Notes under the pieces: generated by a model | What the model was told of the DNA's origin: nothing | Seen by the model: the letters and a program-made list of their open reading frames with translations, nothing else | Database searches by the model: none | Shown: piece by piece, positions 32,677 through 40,619 of the stretch | Numbering within the stretch: position 1 is the stretch's first letter | Layout: every line of letters starts with the position of its first letter | Translations under genes and position numbers: made by a program | Assembly (NCBI GenBank): GCA_014384375.1 | Contig: JACNFY010000033.1 | Span: 1-42,418 of the forward strand | Source of the DNA: Nanobdellati archaeon | GTDB taxonomy: Archaea > Nanobdellota > Nanobdellia > Woesearchaeales > GCA-2686295 | Length of the DNA: 42,418 nt | Reading direction: 5' to 3'

Positions 32677-32728
32677 TTATATATGTTCATATTAGTTTAT
32701 AAATGTTCAAACTACTTATAAATATTGT
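32677..32728. promoter_or_regulatory. Phased repeats upstream of TA system 1 (candidate operator)
   Basis: TTATATATGTTCA (32677-32689), TTATAAATGTTCA (32697-32709) and the weaker TTATAAATATTGT (32716-32728) lie 20 and 19 bp apart, about two helical turns. They sit 12-63 bp upstream of ATG 32665, overlapping TATA-like sequence. Autorepression by the AbiEi-like protein is the simplest role. Confidence 0.5.
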
Positions 32729-32755
32729 TGTAGTTGAGAATATAAATTAAGTGTT
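32717..32755. repeat. 39-bp perfect direct repeat, copy 1
   Basis: This copy is identical over 39 bp to 34396-34434. It begins TATAAATATTGTTG and ends AATTAAGTGTT. It lies 52 bp upstream of antitoxin gene 1 and downstream of TA system 2, so the two copies bracket system 2. Confidence 0.95.
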
Positions 32756-32818
32756 CTTTTGTCATGATTTAGTTACTGCTATCCAAAATACAAAAAATCT
32801 GAAGAATAATTTGTTTTA

Positions 32819-33571
32819 TTATAATCTTTTTATCTTGCTAAGTATATCTTTATTAAACTTTGATAGTATTTCATCGTATGAGGGGTACTGGATTACTAAT
32901 TTTTTAATATCATCTTCGTATTTCATCCTACTACACTTTATCTTAAAATCTAACTTTAATTTTTGTTCAGCTAATTTTTTCTTTAGAAGTGCCAAGTCGA
33001 GTTCTATACCTTCTTCCAATAAGTAGTAGATATCATATAAATCTCTTCCTTTACTTCTTGAAAAGATTGCCAATAATTTTTCTACAAGAATTTCCTTTTT
33101 GTCCATAGATTTAATGAAAAAGGCAGGAATATCAGGGTACATCTTCTGGAGCTGACTAAGCTTTGTAAGCTTTGTTTTTCTTTTTCCAACATCTATTCTT
33201 ACTGTATTAGTAGAATCCCTTCTGCCAACGTAAAGTGGTCCTTTAAATCTAATCTTCATAGTAAAGCTACTCTCAAATAATTCTTCATTAATCACTTCAT
33301 ACTCAATTCCGAGCTCGGTAAAAGCACTAAAACCCTTTCTAACAATCTTCTCAATATCTTTCACACTCAAATAAGCGTTAAAATCCAAATCTTCTGAAAA
33401 TCTCACATATCCGTGGATTAACCTTAAACAACTACCGCCCTTGAATATGAATCTGTCTGATATTTTTGAAATGGAAAAAAGAAATATTGTAAGAAAATAT
33501 TCTTTTTCTGCCTGATACAAAGACAATCCTCTTTGTTTTCTAATCTTTTCAAGTTCGAATCTATCAATCAT
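32819..33571 (-). CDS. AbiEii/AbiGii-type nucleotidyltransferase toxin (TA system 2)
   Basis: From ATG 33571 the protein has 250 residues. It is a clear AbiEii nucleotidyltransferase: FIFKGGSCLRLIHG (GGS motif), RFSEDLDFN with the catalytic acidic residues, KEILVEKLLAIFSRSKGRDLYDIYYLL (the conserved R.RDLYD motif). ATG 33571 overlaps the antitoxin stop as ATGA, with a GGAGG sequence a few bases before it, so the longer form from 33586 is unlikely. Family members transfer nucleotides to RNA and cause abortive infection or growth arrest. Confidence 0.92.
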   Translation of the reverse strand: MIDRFELEKIRKQRGLSLYQAEKEYFLTIFLFSISKISDRFIFKGGSCLRLIHGYVRFSEDLDFNAYLSVKDIEKIVRKGFSAFTELGIEYEVINEELFESSFTMKIRFKGPLYVGRRDSTNTVRIDVGKRKTKLTKLSQLQKMYPDIPAFFIKSMDKKEILVEKLLAIFSRSKGRDLYDIYYLLEEGIELDLALLKKKLAEQKLKLDFKIKCSRMKYEDDIKKLVIQYPSYDEILSKFNKDILSKIKRL

Positions 33572-34353
33572 AGGCTCTGCCTCCACTCAAATAGGTTATC
33601 CAAATTAACAATCAATTTCCATTTCGTATTGTATTCTCCTTTTTTACTAAAAGAAGGGTCTAATTTTGAATAGCTTTTACTTAAATTCTTCTTGAGTTTT
33701 GCCAACAATGGCTTAGTTATATCTAATTCTGCTTTCTCTATTAAAAATCCTAATCTCTTCAGCAATGATTTGTTGTCCATTCTTAACGCGTAATTAATCA
33801 ATACTTTATGGTCTATCTCATTCCAAGCATTATACAAGCACTTGAAAATCTCACCGATGCCACCCGCATATTTAGGTATGTGAAGCGAGTCAATCAGCGC
33901 TTTTTCTCTATTAGCAAATACAAAATTTTCGGTATGTGTATATCCAAAAAACCTTTTTTTTGGAAAATTTATGAAAACAATTCTAGCATTCTTAAGCGTT
34001 ATAGATTTTCTGCTCTTATTTGTAACCACAGCAATCTCTACTGGTACCTGTTCAGTAAAGCCATATTTGTTAAGCATAATCCAGAAAGAGACATAACTGG
34101 GCCAAACAATATTTGAGGCTATTGAAAACAAATCAGTACTTTTATACATGTAATCAATGAAGTATCTGCCTTTTGAAAGTCTGAATGCAATCTTTTTTCT
34201 TACTAAATTTTCTATGAGTTTATAGCTCTGTAAATCTTTGTAACTAAGCAAATAGTTAATGTCTTTTATTGTAAACACATCTTTTTTATACTTAAGAAGC
34301 TCACTTAATAACAGATTTTCTGTCTTTGAAATACCAATATAATTTGTTTGCAT
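33568..34353 (-). CDS. AbiEi-type antitoxin (TA system 2)
   Basis: The 261-residue protein has an N-terminal winged helix (about 8-60, LLSELLKYKKDVFTIKDI), then IAFRLSKGRYFID, a central domain with SIASNIVWPSYVSFWIML, VPVEIAVVTNKSRK and NFVFANREKALIDSLHIPKYAGG, typical of AbiEi antitoxins. ATG 34353 was chosen because the upstream extension lacks homology. It precedes and is coupled to the toxin gene through an ATGA overlap. Copy 2 of the 39-bp repeat lies 43 bp upstream of the start. Confidence 0.88.
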   Translation of the reverse strand: MQTNYIGISKTENLLLSELLKYKKDVFTIKDINYLLSYKDLQSYKLIENLVRKKIAFRLSKGRYFIDYMYKSTDLFSIASNIVWPSYVSFWIMLNKYGFTEQVPVEIAVVTNKSRKSITLKNARIVFINFPKKRFFGYTHTENFVFANREKALIDSLHIPKYAGGIGEIFKCLYNAWNEIDHKVLINYALRMDNKSLLKRLGFLIEKAELDITKPLLAKLKKNLSKSYSKLDPSFSKKGEYNTKWKLIVNLDNLFEWRQSL

Positions 34354-34395
34354 AAAAATACCTTTTTGGTCGAACAAATAAAACAATTTGTCATA

Positions 34396-34434
34396 TATAA
34401 ATATTGTTGTAGTTGAGAATATAAATTAAGTGTT
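34396..34434. repeat. 39-bp perfect direct repeat, copy 2
   Basis: This copy is identical to 32717-32755 and in the same orientation, 1,679 bp away. It lies upstream of antitoxin gene 2 at nearly the same distance as copy 1 lies from antitoxin gene 1. Confidence 0.95.
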
Positions 34435-34532
34435 TAATTCATTTATTAGTTTCTATAAAAAAATAAAGCAGAGATTTTTATCATAAAAGACAACAAATCA
34501 AGTTGACAGTAATCCTACATGCAATGAAAAAG

Positions 34533-34570
34533 TTTATAAAAAAATTGTTTTTAAAACGAGAAAGAGGGGG
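34533..34570 (+). promoter_or_regulatory. Promoter and ribosome-binding site of the glycan cluster
   Basis: TTTATAAA at 34533-34540 and GAGGGGG at 34564-34570 precede TTG 34578 with normal spacing. This mirrors the TTG start of the APS-kinase fusion gene at 30438. Confidence 0.5.
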
Positions 34571-34577
34571 TTGGATT

Positions 34578-35813
34578 TTGAAAGATAGAAAATATAAAAT
34601 AATAGGTTCTTTGATTATATTGATTGCGTTAGTTCTTAATCCTTTTGTGGTTGAATACTTTTTTAGTCCTGATAAAGAACTAGACCAAGGAAATCTAGTG
34701 AAAGTTATAATATTTGATATGTTTTTATTGTGTACAGGAATCATAACTATAAAAAAAAAAGCAAGAAAAAAATCAGAAAATTGGATAAAAAAAATAACTA
34801 AAACAATCTCACACATACTAAAAAACAAAACCATAAAAAAAATATTACTAACAACAATAATAACAATCATAGCAATAGGTTTTATAGAAAGCAGTTTTTA
34901 TCAATTAAACACACACCAAAGAACAATCACAATTACAAGAAAAGCAGACTATAGAATAATGGATGAAAACCTTGGATTTAGAGGCATTCCAAACCTTATA
35001 CAGAACGTTTTAAAAATGTATGATAACGGAAGTATCATATACAACGTGACTTACTCCATAGATGAATTTGGAAGAAGAAAAAATGAGCACAAAGAAGGAC
35101 CGCCATTAATACTGTTCGGAGGATCATTCGTCTTCGGAGCAGGACTAGAAGACAACGAAACACTAAACTACTATTTAACAAATTTCACAAAGTTCGACGT
35201 ATACAACTACGGTCTAGGAGGATATGGAACACACCAAATGCTAACACAACTAGAACAACAAAACTTCACAAAAGAAATAAACAAAACAGGAGGAAAAGCA
35301 ATATACATATTCATACCAGACCACATAAGAAGAACAATAGGAGATATGTACTGGTCATACAGATATCAATGGAAACAACCATACTACAAACTAAACAAAA
35401 ACAACGAACTACAAAGAAAAGGAAGCTTCAAAACAGGAAGACCAATAACAACAAAAATATACAAAACACTAAGAAAATCAAACATAATAAAATACTACAA
35501 CATAAACCTACCACCAAAAAGAAAAACACACACATACCTAACATACAAAATAATAGAAAAAAGCAAAGAAATATACGAAGAAAAATTCAACGGAACATTC
35601 TACGTACTAATACACCCATTGATTACTGAAAAGAAAGAAAGTAAAGAACTAAAAAAACTACTAACAGAAAACAACATAAACATACTAGAATATAATCTTC
35701 CAACAAAAAACTACTACGAAGAATATAGAATATCAGGAGACGGTCACCCAAACGCGAAACTAAACAAAAAACTAGCACAAAAAATAGCAAAAACAATAAA
35801 CACAAATGGCTAA
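34578..35813 (+). CDS. Membrane-anchored SGNH-hydrolase-like protein 1
   Basis: From TTG 34578 the protein has 411 residues. Two or three hydrophobic helices in the first ~110 residues (IIGSLIILIALVLNPFVV, ILLTTIITIIAIGFIE) anchor an extracytoplasmic domain. That domain carries block I as LILFGGSFVFGAGLEDNET and block V as GDGHPNAKLN, the Ser and Asp/His of the SGNH/GDSL fold. It may esterify or de-esterify a glycan. An ATG at 34524 is the alternative start. The coding strand is very poor in G from about 34740 to 35810, with codons ending in A or C, unlike its neighbours. It overlaps the next gene by 8 bp. Confidence 0.8.
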   Translation: MKDRKYKIIGSLIILIALVLNPFVVEYFFSPDKELDQGNLVKVIIFDMFLLCTGIITIKKKARKKSENWIKKITKTISHILKNKTIKKILLTTIITIIAIGFIESSFYQLNTHQRTITITRKADYRIMDENLGFRGIPNLIQNVLKMYDNGSIIYNVTYSIDEFGRRKNEHKEGPPLILFGGSFVFGAGLEDNETLNYYLTNFTKFDVYNYGLGGYGTHQMLTQLEQQNFTKEINKTGGKAIYIFIPDHIRRTIGDMYWSYRYQWKQPYYKLNKNNELQRKGSFKTGRPITTKIYKTLRKSNIIKYYNINLPPKRKTHTYLTYKIIEKSKEIYEEKFNGTFYVLIHPLITEKKESKELKKLLTENNINILEYNLPTKNYYEEYRISGDGHPNAKLNKKLAQKIAKTINTNG

Positions 35814-36789
35814 AAAAAAAACACCAATTTTAAAAAAAGTATCACTGTTTATAATCACTACATTAGTGGTTATCTTCCTTCTAGAAATACTACTACGCAG
35901 CACTTATTCTTTGTATTCAAATTATAATACAGAGATGTGGAGATATTCTTCTGAATTAAAACAGAAATCTTCTTATCCAGGCTTAGGTCATGAACACGTT
36001 CCAAACAAGACTAGTTTCTTGTATGGAGTTGAAATAAAAACAAACTCACTAGGATTAAGAGCAAATAAAGAATACAAAATTCCAAAACCAAGAGGGATTA
36101 AAAGAATATTAATTCTAGGAGATTCAATAACAATGGGATGGGGAGTAGAATACAACAACACATATCCAAAAGTTCTTGAAACATTATTAAACAAAAACAC
36201 AAACCAAACATACGAAGTAATAAACACGGGTGTTGGCAATTATAATGCTATAAATGAACTAGCTACATTAAAAAAACTTCTTAAACTAGAACCAGATATG
36301 GTAATACTAGGATTCTATATTAATGACATTGAAGAAATATATTACTGCTCTGAAATAGTTTGTTGGCTTGAAAGAAATTCATATTTGTATGCATTTGTAT
36401 ATGATAAAATTATTAAGCTAAAATATAGGGGAGAAACTAACTATAAAAATTACTATTTAAACTTGTATAAAGATGAAAAATTAAGAAATAATCTTAAAAG
36501 AACATTAAACCAAATGATTCAAATCGCAAATAATAACTCAATCTATTTTATATTTGTGAACATTCCAGAATTCCATGAATTCAAAAACTATCCTTTCGAA
36601 GAAGTTGATCAATTCATTGAGAGAGAAATAATAAATAACTCAACCATAACATATATAAATCTATTGCCTAAATTTAAAAATGAAACTCTTGAAAACATTT
36701 GGGTCTCATATGAAGATCCACATCCGAATGCAAAAGGGCATAGAATAATAGCAAATAGTATATTTCAAAAAATCATTAACCTAGTTTGA
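35806..36789 (+). CDS. Membrane-anchored SGNH hydrolase 2
   Basis: The 327-residue protein has an N-terminal anchor helix (VSLFIITTLVVIFLLEILL, about 12-30). All four SGNH blocks follow: ILGDSITMGWG (nucleophile Ser), NTGVGNYNAINE, LGFYINDIEE and YEDPHPNAKGH (Asp-x-x-His). This is the most complete of the three SGNH proteins here. It could be a deacetylase, esterase or O-acyltransferase acting on a surface glycan outside the membrane. It overlaps the upstream gene by 8 bp and is followed 4 bp later by a methyltransferase gene. Confidence 0.88.
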   Translation: MAKKKTPILKKVSLFIITTLVVIFLLEILLRSTYSLYSNYNTEMWRYSSELKQKSSYPGLGHEHVPNKTSFLYGVEIKTNSLGLRANKEYKIPKPRGIKRILILGDSITMGWGVEYNNTYPKVLETLLNKNTNQTYEVINTGVGNYNAINELATLKKLLKLEPDMVILGFYINDIEEIYYCSEIVCWLERNSYLYAFVYDKIIKLKYRGETNYKNYYLNLYKDEKLRNNLKRTLNQMIQIANNNSIYFIFVNIPEFHEFKNYPFEEVDQFIEREIINNSTITYINLLPKFKNETLENIWVSYEDPHPNAKGHRIIANSIFQKIINLV

Positions 36790-36793
36790 TAAT

Positions 36794-37651
36794 ATGAAGA
36801 AAAAAAAGATAAATAAACTAATTGGCGAGTTCTACAATAAATATCCTTTCCCTGGTTTTGATTTGGATAATTATAATAGTAAAGAATCGCTTTATTTTTA
36901 TGCAAATACTTATGGTAAACTATTAGCAGACCAGATTCCTGAAAATGTTAAAATAATAGATTTCGGCTGTGGGACAGGCAGACACTCATGTTTACTTGGA
37001 ATTAAAAACAGAAAGATTCTGGGAACCGATATTTCTGATAGGTCTCTAAAAATCGCGAACAAACTGAAGAAAAAACTTGGATTCAAAAATGTTAATTTCA
37101 AAAAACAAGATCTTTTCAATTTAAAGATTAATCACAAAGCAGACTACATTATTTGTATAGGAGTACTTCACCATACTTATAACATCGAGAAATCTTTTGA
37201 AGAGATTATAACATATTTAAAACCAAATGGTTACATAATAATAGGCCTATACAACACCTATGGGAGACTAATAACTAAGTTACTGAGAGCACTTAACAAA
37301 ATCAGCTTTAATTTTATAGAAAAATTAGATTTTTATATTAATAACATTGCCAAATCAAAAGTAGAGAAAGATATGTGGAGATATGATATGTATCGTTGCC
37401 CTTTCGAATCAACCATAAGTATTGGCAAGGTTTTAAAGATATTCAAGAGAAACAATATAGAATACATCAATTCTTTTCCAAACAAAATCGCTTTAAATGA
37501 AGAAGTATGGCCTAGAGAATGTGAAAAACTATTTTCTAAAACAAAAGAAGGAAAATGGTGGGAACACGCAATCATACAGTTCAAATGGATTTTTAAAGAG
37601 TACAAAGCAGGCGGATTATTTATGATGATAGGGAGGAAAAAAGCAAAATAA
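36794..37651 (+). CDS. Class I SAM-dependent methyltransferase
   Basis: The 285-residue protein begins with a helical FYNKYPFPGFDL segment, then motif I IIDFGCGTGRHSCLLG (about 55-70), the acidic LGTDISDRSLKIA strand and motif IV/V region IICIGVLHHTYNIEKSF. The C-terminal ~110 residues (after about 175) are specific, with Trp and aromatic residues. The location suggests methylation of a sugar or lipid-linked glycan precursor; the acceptor is not evident from sequence. Confidence 0.88.
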   Translation: MKKKKINKLIGEFYNKYPFPGFDLDNYNSKESLYFYANTYGKLLADQIPENVKIIDFGCGTGRHSCLLGIKNRKILGTDISDRSLKIANKLKKKLGFKNVNFKKQDLFNLKINHKADYIICIGVLHHTYNIEKSFEEIITYLKPNGYIIIGLYNTYGRLITKLLRALNKISFNFIEKLDFYINNIAKSKVEKDMWRYDMYRCPFESTISIGKVLKIFKRNNIEYINSFPNKIALNEEVWPRECEKLFSKTKEGKWWEHAIIQFKWIFKEYKAGGLFMMIGRKKAK

Positions 37652-37702
37652 AACGAAAAAGATTTATAAAAAGGCTAATAGTTTATATCTATAAAAAGCA
37701 AA

Positions 37703-37864
37703 ATGTCAAAAAATAAACCTTTAATAATACAAGTGTGGATTTTTATGAAAGAAAACAAAGCTTGGTGGCTTGCTCCTATAATGATCATTCTCTTATTATT
37801 CGGCTTTCTCATTATAGTAAGTCAAAGCAGTCCTTTATCGCCATTTATATATGCTCTGTTCTAA
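37703..37864 (+). CDS. DUF5989-like small membrane protein (53 aa)
   Basis: This short gene encodes MSKNKPLIIQVWIFMKENKA, then a transmembrane helix (WWLAPIMIILLLFGFLIIV, about 21-39), and ends in QSSPLSPFIYALF. The KxWWLxPI...SxxSPFIYxLF pattern matches DUF5989, a single-pass protein that I recall occurring beside SGNH-hydrolase and carbamoyltransferase genes in polysaccharide clusters. It probably forms part of a membrane complex with one of them. It is 1 bp upstream of the sulfotransferase start. Confidence 0.82.
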   Translation: MSKNKPLIIQVWIFMKENKAWWLAPIMIILLLFGFLIIVSQSSPLSPFIYALF

Positions 37865-37865
37865 A

Positions 37866-38579
37866 ATGACAAAAAAAATAATTATGATAATGGGAGTAAA
37901 TCGTTCAGGTACAAATGCTCTTCGGGAATCACTATCAAATGATTCTAAAGTAAACGCTTTCAATGAACATAAAAACAATGAGTTTTTTGTGGATTATTAT
38001 CTAAGGCCTAAGAAGAAGATTAGACCTTTAATTCATAAATCATTAAGACCAATTTTATTAAAACCAATAAATGAATCTAGGATCAGAAGTGTTAGTGATG
38101 TTCTTGAAGAATACAAAAATTACGATGTTCGGATTATATGGATTTATAGAGACCCTGTGAATGTTCATCAATCCCAAAAATCATTTTATAATAAGCCTCC
38201 AAGACAATATCCAAAGTATAAAGATGTTGATTGGTTTATTAAAGATTGGAATGAAAGAAATAAGAGCATACTTTTTGCATTAAAAGATTATAAAAAAAAC
38301 ATTGTAATCATTAAATATGAAGATATTATTCTAAGTCCGAGTGTTTTCTGGAATGTTTGCGAGTTTGTTGAAATAAAAGGAAAATATTTGTTTAGAAAAG
38401 ATAGCTTAAATGGAAGAAAGTTTCTGCCTGAAGAAGTAAAAGCAAAAATAGATGAAAAGACTTCTAGTGTTTTGAAGAATCTTGATCAGAACAGAACATT
38501 TAGACCTTCTGCTACTAGCAAAATGTTTGGTGTTAGTAAAGTCCAAAGATTTTTCGCCAGAAAAAAAGCATTTAAATAA
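37866..38579 (+). CDS. Sulfotransferase-family protein
   Basis: From ATG 37866 the protein has 237 residues. IIMIMGVNRSGTNALRESL is the 5'-phosphosulfate-binding loop of PAPS-dependent sulfotransferases. RIIWIYRDPVNVHQSQ holds the 3'-phosphate-binding Arg with the RDP motif. KNIVIIKYEDIILSP is the typical following strand. It should transfer sulfate from PAPS to a sugar hydroxyl in the cytosol. The in-frame ATG 37851 lies inside the previous gene and is less likely. An APS kinase to supply PAPS is encoded at 30438. Confidence 0.88.
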   Translation: MTKKIIMIMGVNRSGTNALRESLSNDSKVNAFNEHKNNEFFVDYYLRPKKKIRPLIHKSLRPILLKPINESRIRSVSDVLEEYKNYDVRIIWIYRDPVNVHQSQKSFYNKPPRQYPKYKDVDWFIKDWNERNKSILFALKDYKKNIVIIKYEDIILSPSVFWNVCEFVEIKGKYLFRKDSLNGRKFLPEEVKAKIDEKTSSVLKNLDQNRTFRPSATSKMFGVSKVQRFFARKKAFK

Positions 38580-38603
38580 GCATAAATAATAAATTTTTAA
38601 AAA

Positions 38604-39812
38604 ATGAAAGATTTATACAAAAAACTACTTTTGGCATTTATAGCTTCTTTTTTAGCTTTAGTAATTATTGAGGGTCTATTACGTTCTGAGACGATTATGA
38701 ACAAAATAACTGGCAAACACATACAGGATACTGATATTCCAATGAATAATTTGAATATCAGTAAGGAGTATTTAAGTAACGCTTGCCAAATCTTTAAGGG
38801 AAAACTAGAAAGGTCAAAAAAGTATGTTGGCTTTAATAGAGAAGGATTTAGAGATTATGAATATGATTACAACAAACCTAATAACACTTTTAGAATTATA
38901 TTGATTGGGTCATCATTTACAGTCGGAATGGGAAATAAACTCGAAGATACTTTTGGAAAACAATTAGAAGTTTTATTGAATAATAAATCTAAAAATTTAA
39001 AATATGAGGTGTTAATTCTAGCACAAGGTGGAACTTATTTTGCTACCAAACTCTGTATTCTAAATAATACTGCTTTAAAATTTAATCCTGATTTAATATT
39101 GTTCAAAAGTAGGGCTAATGGTTTGATAGACATTTTTTTTATGAATGAGCAAATAATTATTGATTACCTTGAAAACAAGAGACCTGATGAGATATATCTG
39201 GACAGTTTATTTGACTTCAATAAAGATAAGGAGAAAATTAAGCTCGCTGGTTTAGTCCAGCAATTAATAGATAGACGTGATGCTTCGAAAAAGTACCACA
39301 CTGGAGATTTGTGGAAGAATGAAAGGTTAAAAAGTAATTATATCAACAAATTAAAAGAATTCAAGAATATTTGTGATGAAAATAACATTTCTTGCATCGC
39401 CTTTCTATCACCTGAGAATGCTATGAATGATAACAACAAAAATAGGTTAATAAAAATATTTAAAGAAATAGGTTTTAGCTATTTTGATTTATTAGACTAC
39501 TTTTCTTATCCTATGGACAGGTATTGGTTCACAAATAATAAACATCCAAGCCCTTTTTATCACAAAATTACAGCGTACTCTTTATATAACGAGTTAATTG
39601 CAAACAAAATTCTGCCGAACTGGGCTGAACTTGAACTTACAGATATCTCTAAAATAAAATTGGAGAAAAACGAGTTTTATGAGTGTACTAAATGTCCAAC
39701 AAAAGAAAATAATTTGACATTTGAGGAAATTACACAGATATATGTTAACGGATGTTGCAAAGTTACAAACACTCCAACACTAGTAGATTATATTAAAAAT
39801 AGTTTTAGATAA
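38604..39812 (+). CDS. Membrane-anchored SGNH-hydrolase-like protein 3
   Basis: The 402-residue protein has an N-terminal anchor (LLLAFIASFLALVIIEGLL, about 8-26). Block I is ILIGSSFTVGMG, and NNKHPSPFYHKI is a candidate block V with the catalytic His. Blocks II and III are weak (LAQGGTYFATK, FKSRANG), so it may be divergent. The last ~50 residues contain YECTKCPTKENN and GCC, a small Cys-rich extension absent from the other two. The role is probably modification of the exported glycan, as for the other SGNH proteins. Confidence 0.75.
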   Translation: MKDLYKKLLLAFIASFLALVIIEGLLRSETIMNKITGKHIQDTDIPMNNLNISKEYLSNACQIFKGKLERSKKYVGFNREGFRDYEYDYNKPNNTFRIILIGSSFTVGMGNKLEDTFGKQLEVLLNNKSKNLKYEVLILAQGGTYFATKLCILNNTALKFNPDLILFKSRANGLIDIFFMNEQIIIDYLENKRPDEIYLDSLFDFNKDKEKIKLAGLVQQLIDRRDASKKYHTGDLWKNERLKSNYINKLKEFKNICDENNISCIAFLSPENAMNDNNKNRLIKIFKEIGFSYFDLLDYFSYPMDRYWFTNNKHPSPFYHKITAYSLYNELIANKILPNWAELELTDISKIKLEKNEFYECTKCPTKENNLTFEEITQIYVNGCCKVTNTPTLVDYIKNSFR

Positions 39813-39863
39813 TTAATTAATTTTTTAACAAAATTTTTGAATGATGAAAAATAATAAAATAAC

Positions 39864-40619
39864 ATGAACTTTATCCAAACATTCAAACTGAGTATATCTC
39901 TGGCCATTTCAGAGTTCAAACTAAGAAATGAAAGAACATATTTGGGACTAATTTGGTATTTGCTTGGCCCGTTGCTATTATTTGTCCTCCTTCTGTTAGT
40001 GTTTCATAACAGGCTTGGAAATAATATTGAAAGCTACCCTCTTTATTTATTGTTGGGAATCATAATCTTCAATTTTTTTCAGAAAACAACTACTTCAGCA
40101 GCTAATGGGATTATTCAAAATGAAGGGCTTATCAAATCCATAAATTTTCCTACTGAATCTATAGTAATATCAATTGTTTTGAGAAATATCTTTGAGCATT
40201 TATTCGAAATAATAGTTTTTATGATTTTCCTATTATTTTTTAATATTCCAATTGTTGGAATCATATTCTATATTCTCATACTATTAATTATGAGCCTCTT
40301 CATTTATGGAGTTTCACTGATATTGGCCTCTCTCGCAGTCTTTTTCGCGGATATAAATAATGTTTGGACTTTTCTTGCTCGTTTGCTATGGTTTGCAACG
40401 CCAATATTCTATGCGGTTGGCGGACAAACAAGATTATTCACTTTCAATCTATTTAATCCTCTATATCATTTCATAACAGTTTCAAGAGATATCATAATAT
40501 ATCAAAAAATGCCTGAGTGGTGGATGATTGGGGGCATGTTCGGATTTATCTTGATTTTTTTTGTTATCGGATTAATTGTGTTTAACAAAACAAAATATAA
40601 GTTTGCTGAGATGATATAA
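39864..40619 (+). CDS. ABC-2-type polysaccharide export permease (Wzm/TagG family)
   Basis: The 251-residue protein has six hydrophobic segments. The N-terminus ISEFKLRNERTYLGLIWYLLGP is the amphipathic coupling region of Wzm/TagG transporters, and TPIFYAVG and FNLFNPLYHFI near residues 172-197 are family motifs. It moves lipid-linked polysaccharides or glycans out across the cytoplasmic membrane. The GTG start of its ATPase partner follows the stop codon with no gap. Confidence 0.93.
   Translation: MNFIQTFKLSISLAISEFKLRNERTYLGLIWYLLGPLLLFVLLLLVFHNRLGNNIESYPLYLLLGIIIFNFFQKTTTSAANGIIQNEGLIKSINFPTESIVISIVLRNIFEHLFEIIVFMIFLLFFNIPIVGIIFYILILLIMSLFIYGVSLILASLAVFFADINNVWTFLARLLWFATPIFYAVGGQTRLFTFNLFNPLYHFITVSRDIIIYQKMPEWWMIGGMFGFILIFFVIGLIVFNKTKYKFAEMI

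Noticed and set aside
32717-34434. Insertion sequence flanked by 39-bp repeats
   Set aside because: No transposase lies between the repeats, they are direct rather than inverted, and they sit at promoter-like positions.
34481-34870. Hydrophobic 129-codon minus-strand frame upstream of and over SGNH gene 1
   Set aside because: The complement of A-rich Lys/Ile codons always gives Phe/Leu-rich frames; there is no Shine-Dalgarno or promoter and the plus-strand gene is well supported.
35369-35629. Second plus-strand frame inside SGNH gene 1
   Set aside because: It is made almost only of Lys, Asn, Thr and Ile because of the A-rich composition; it has no protein-like pattern.
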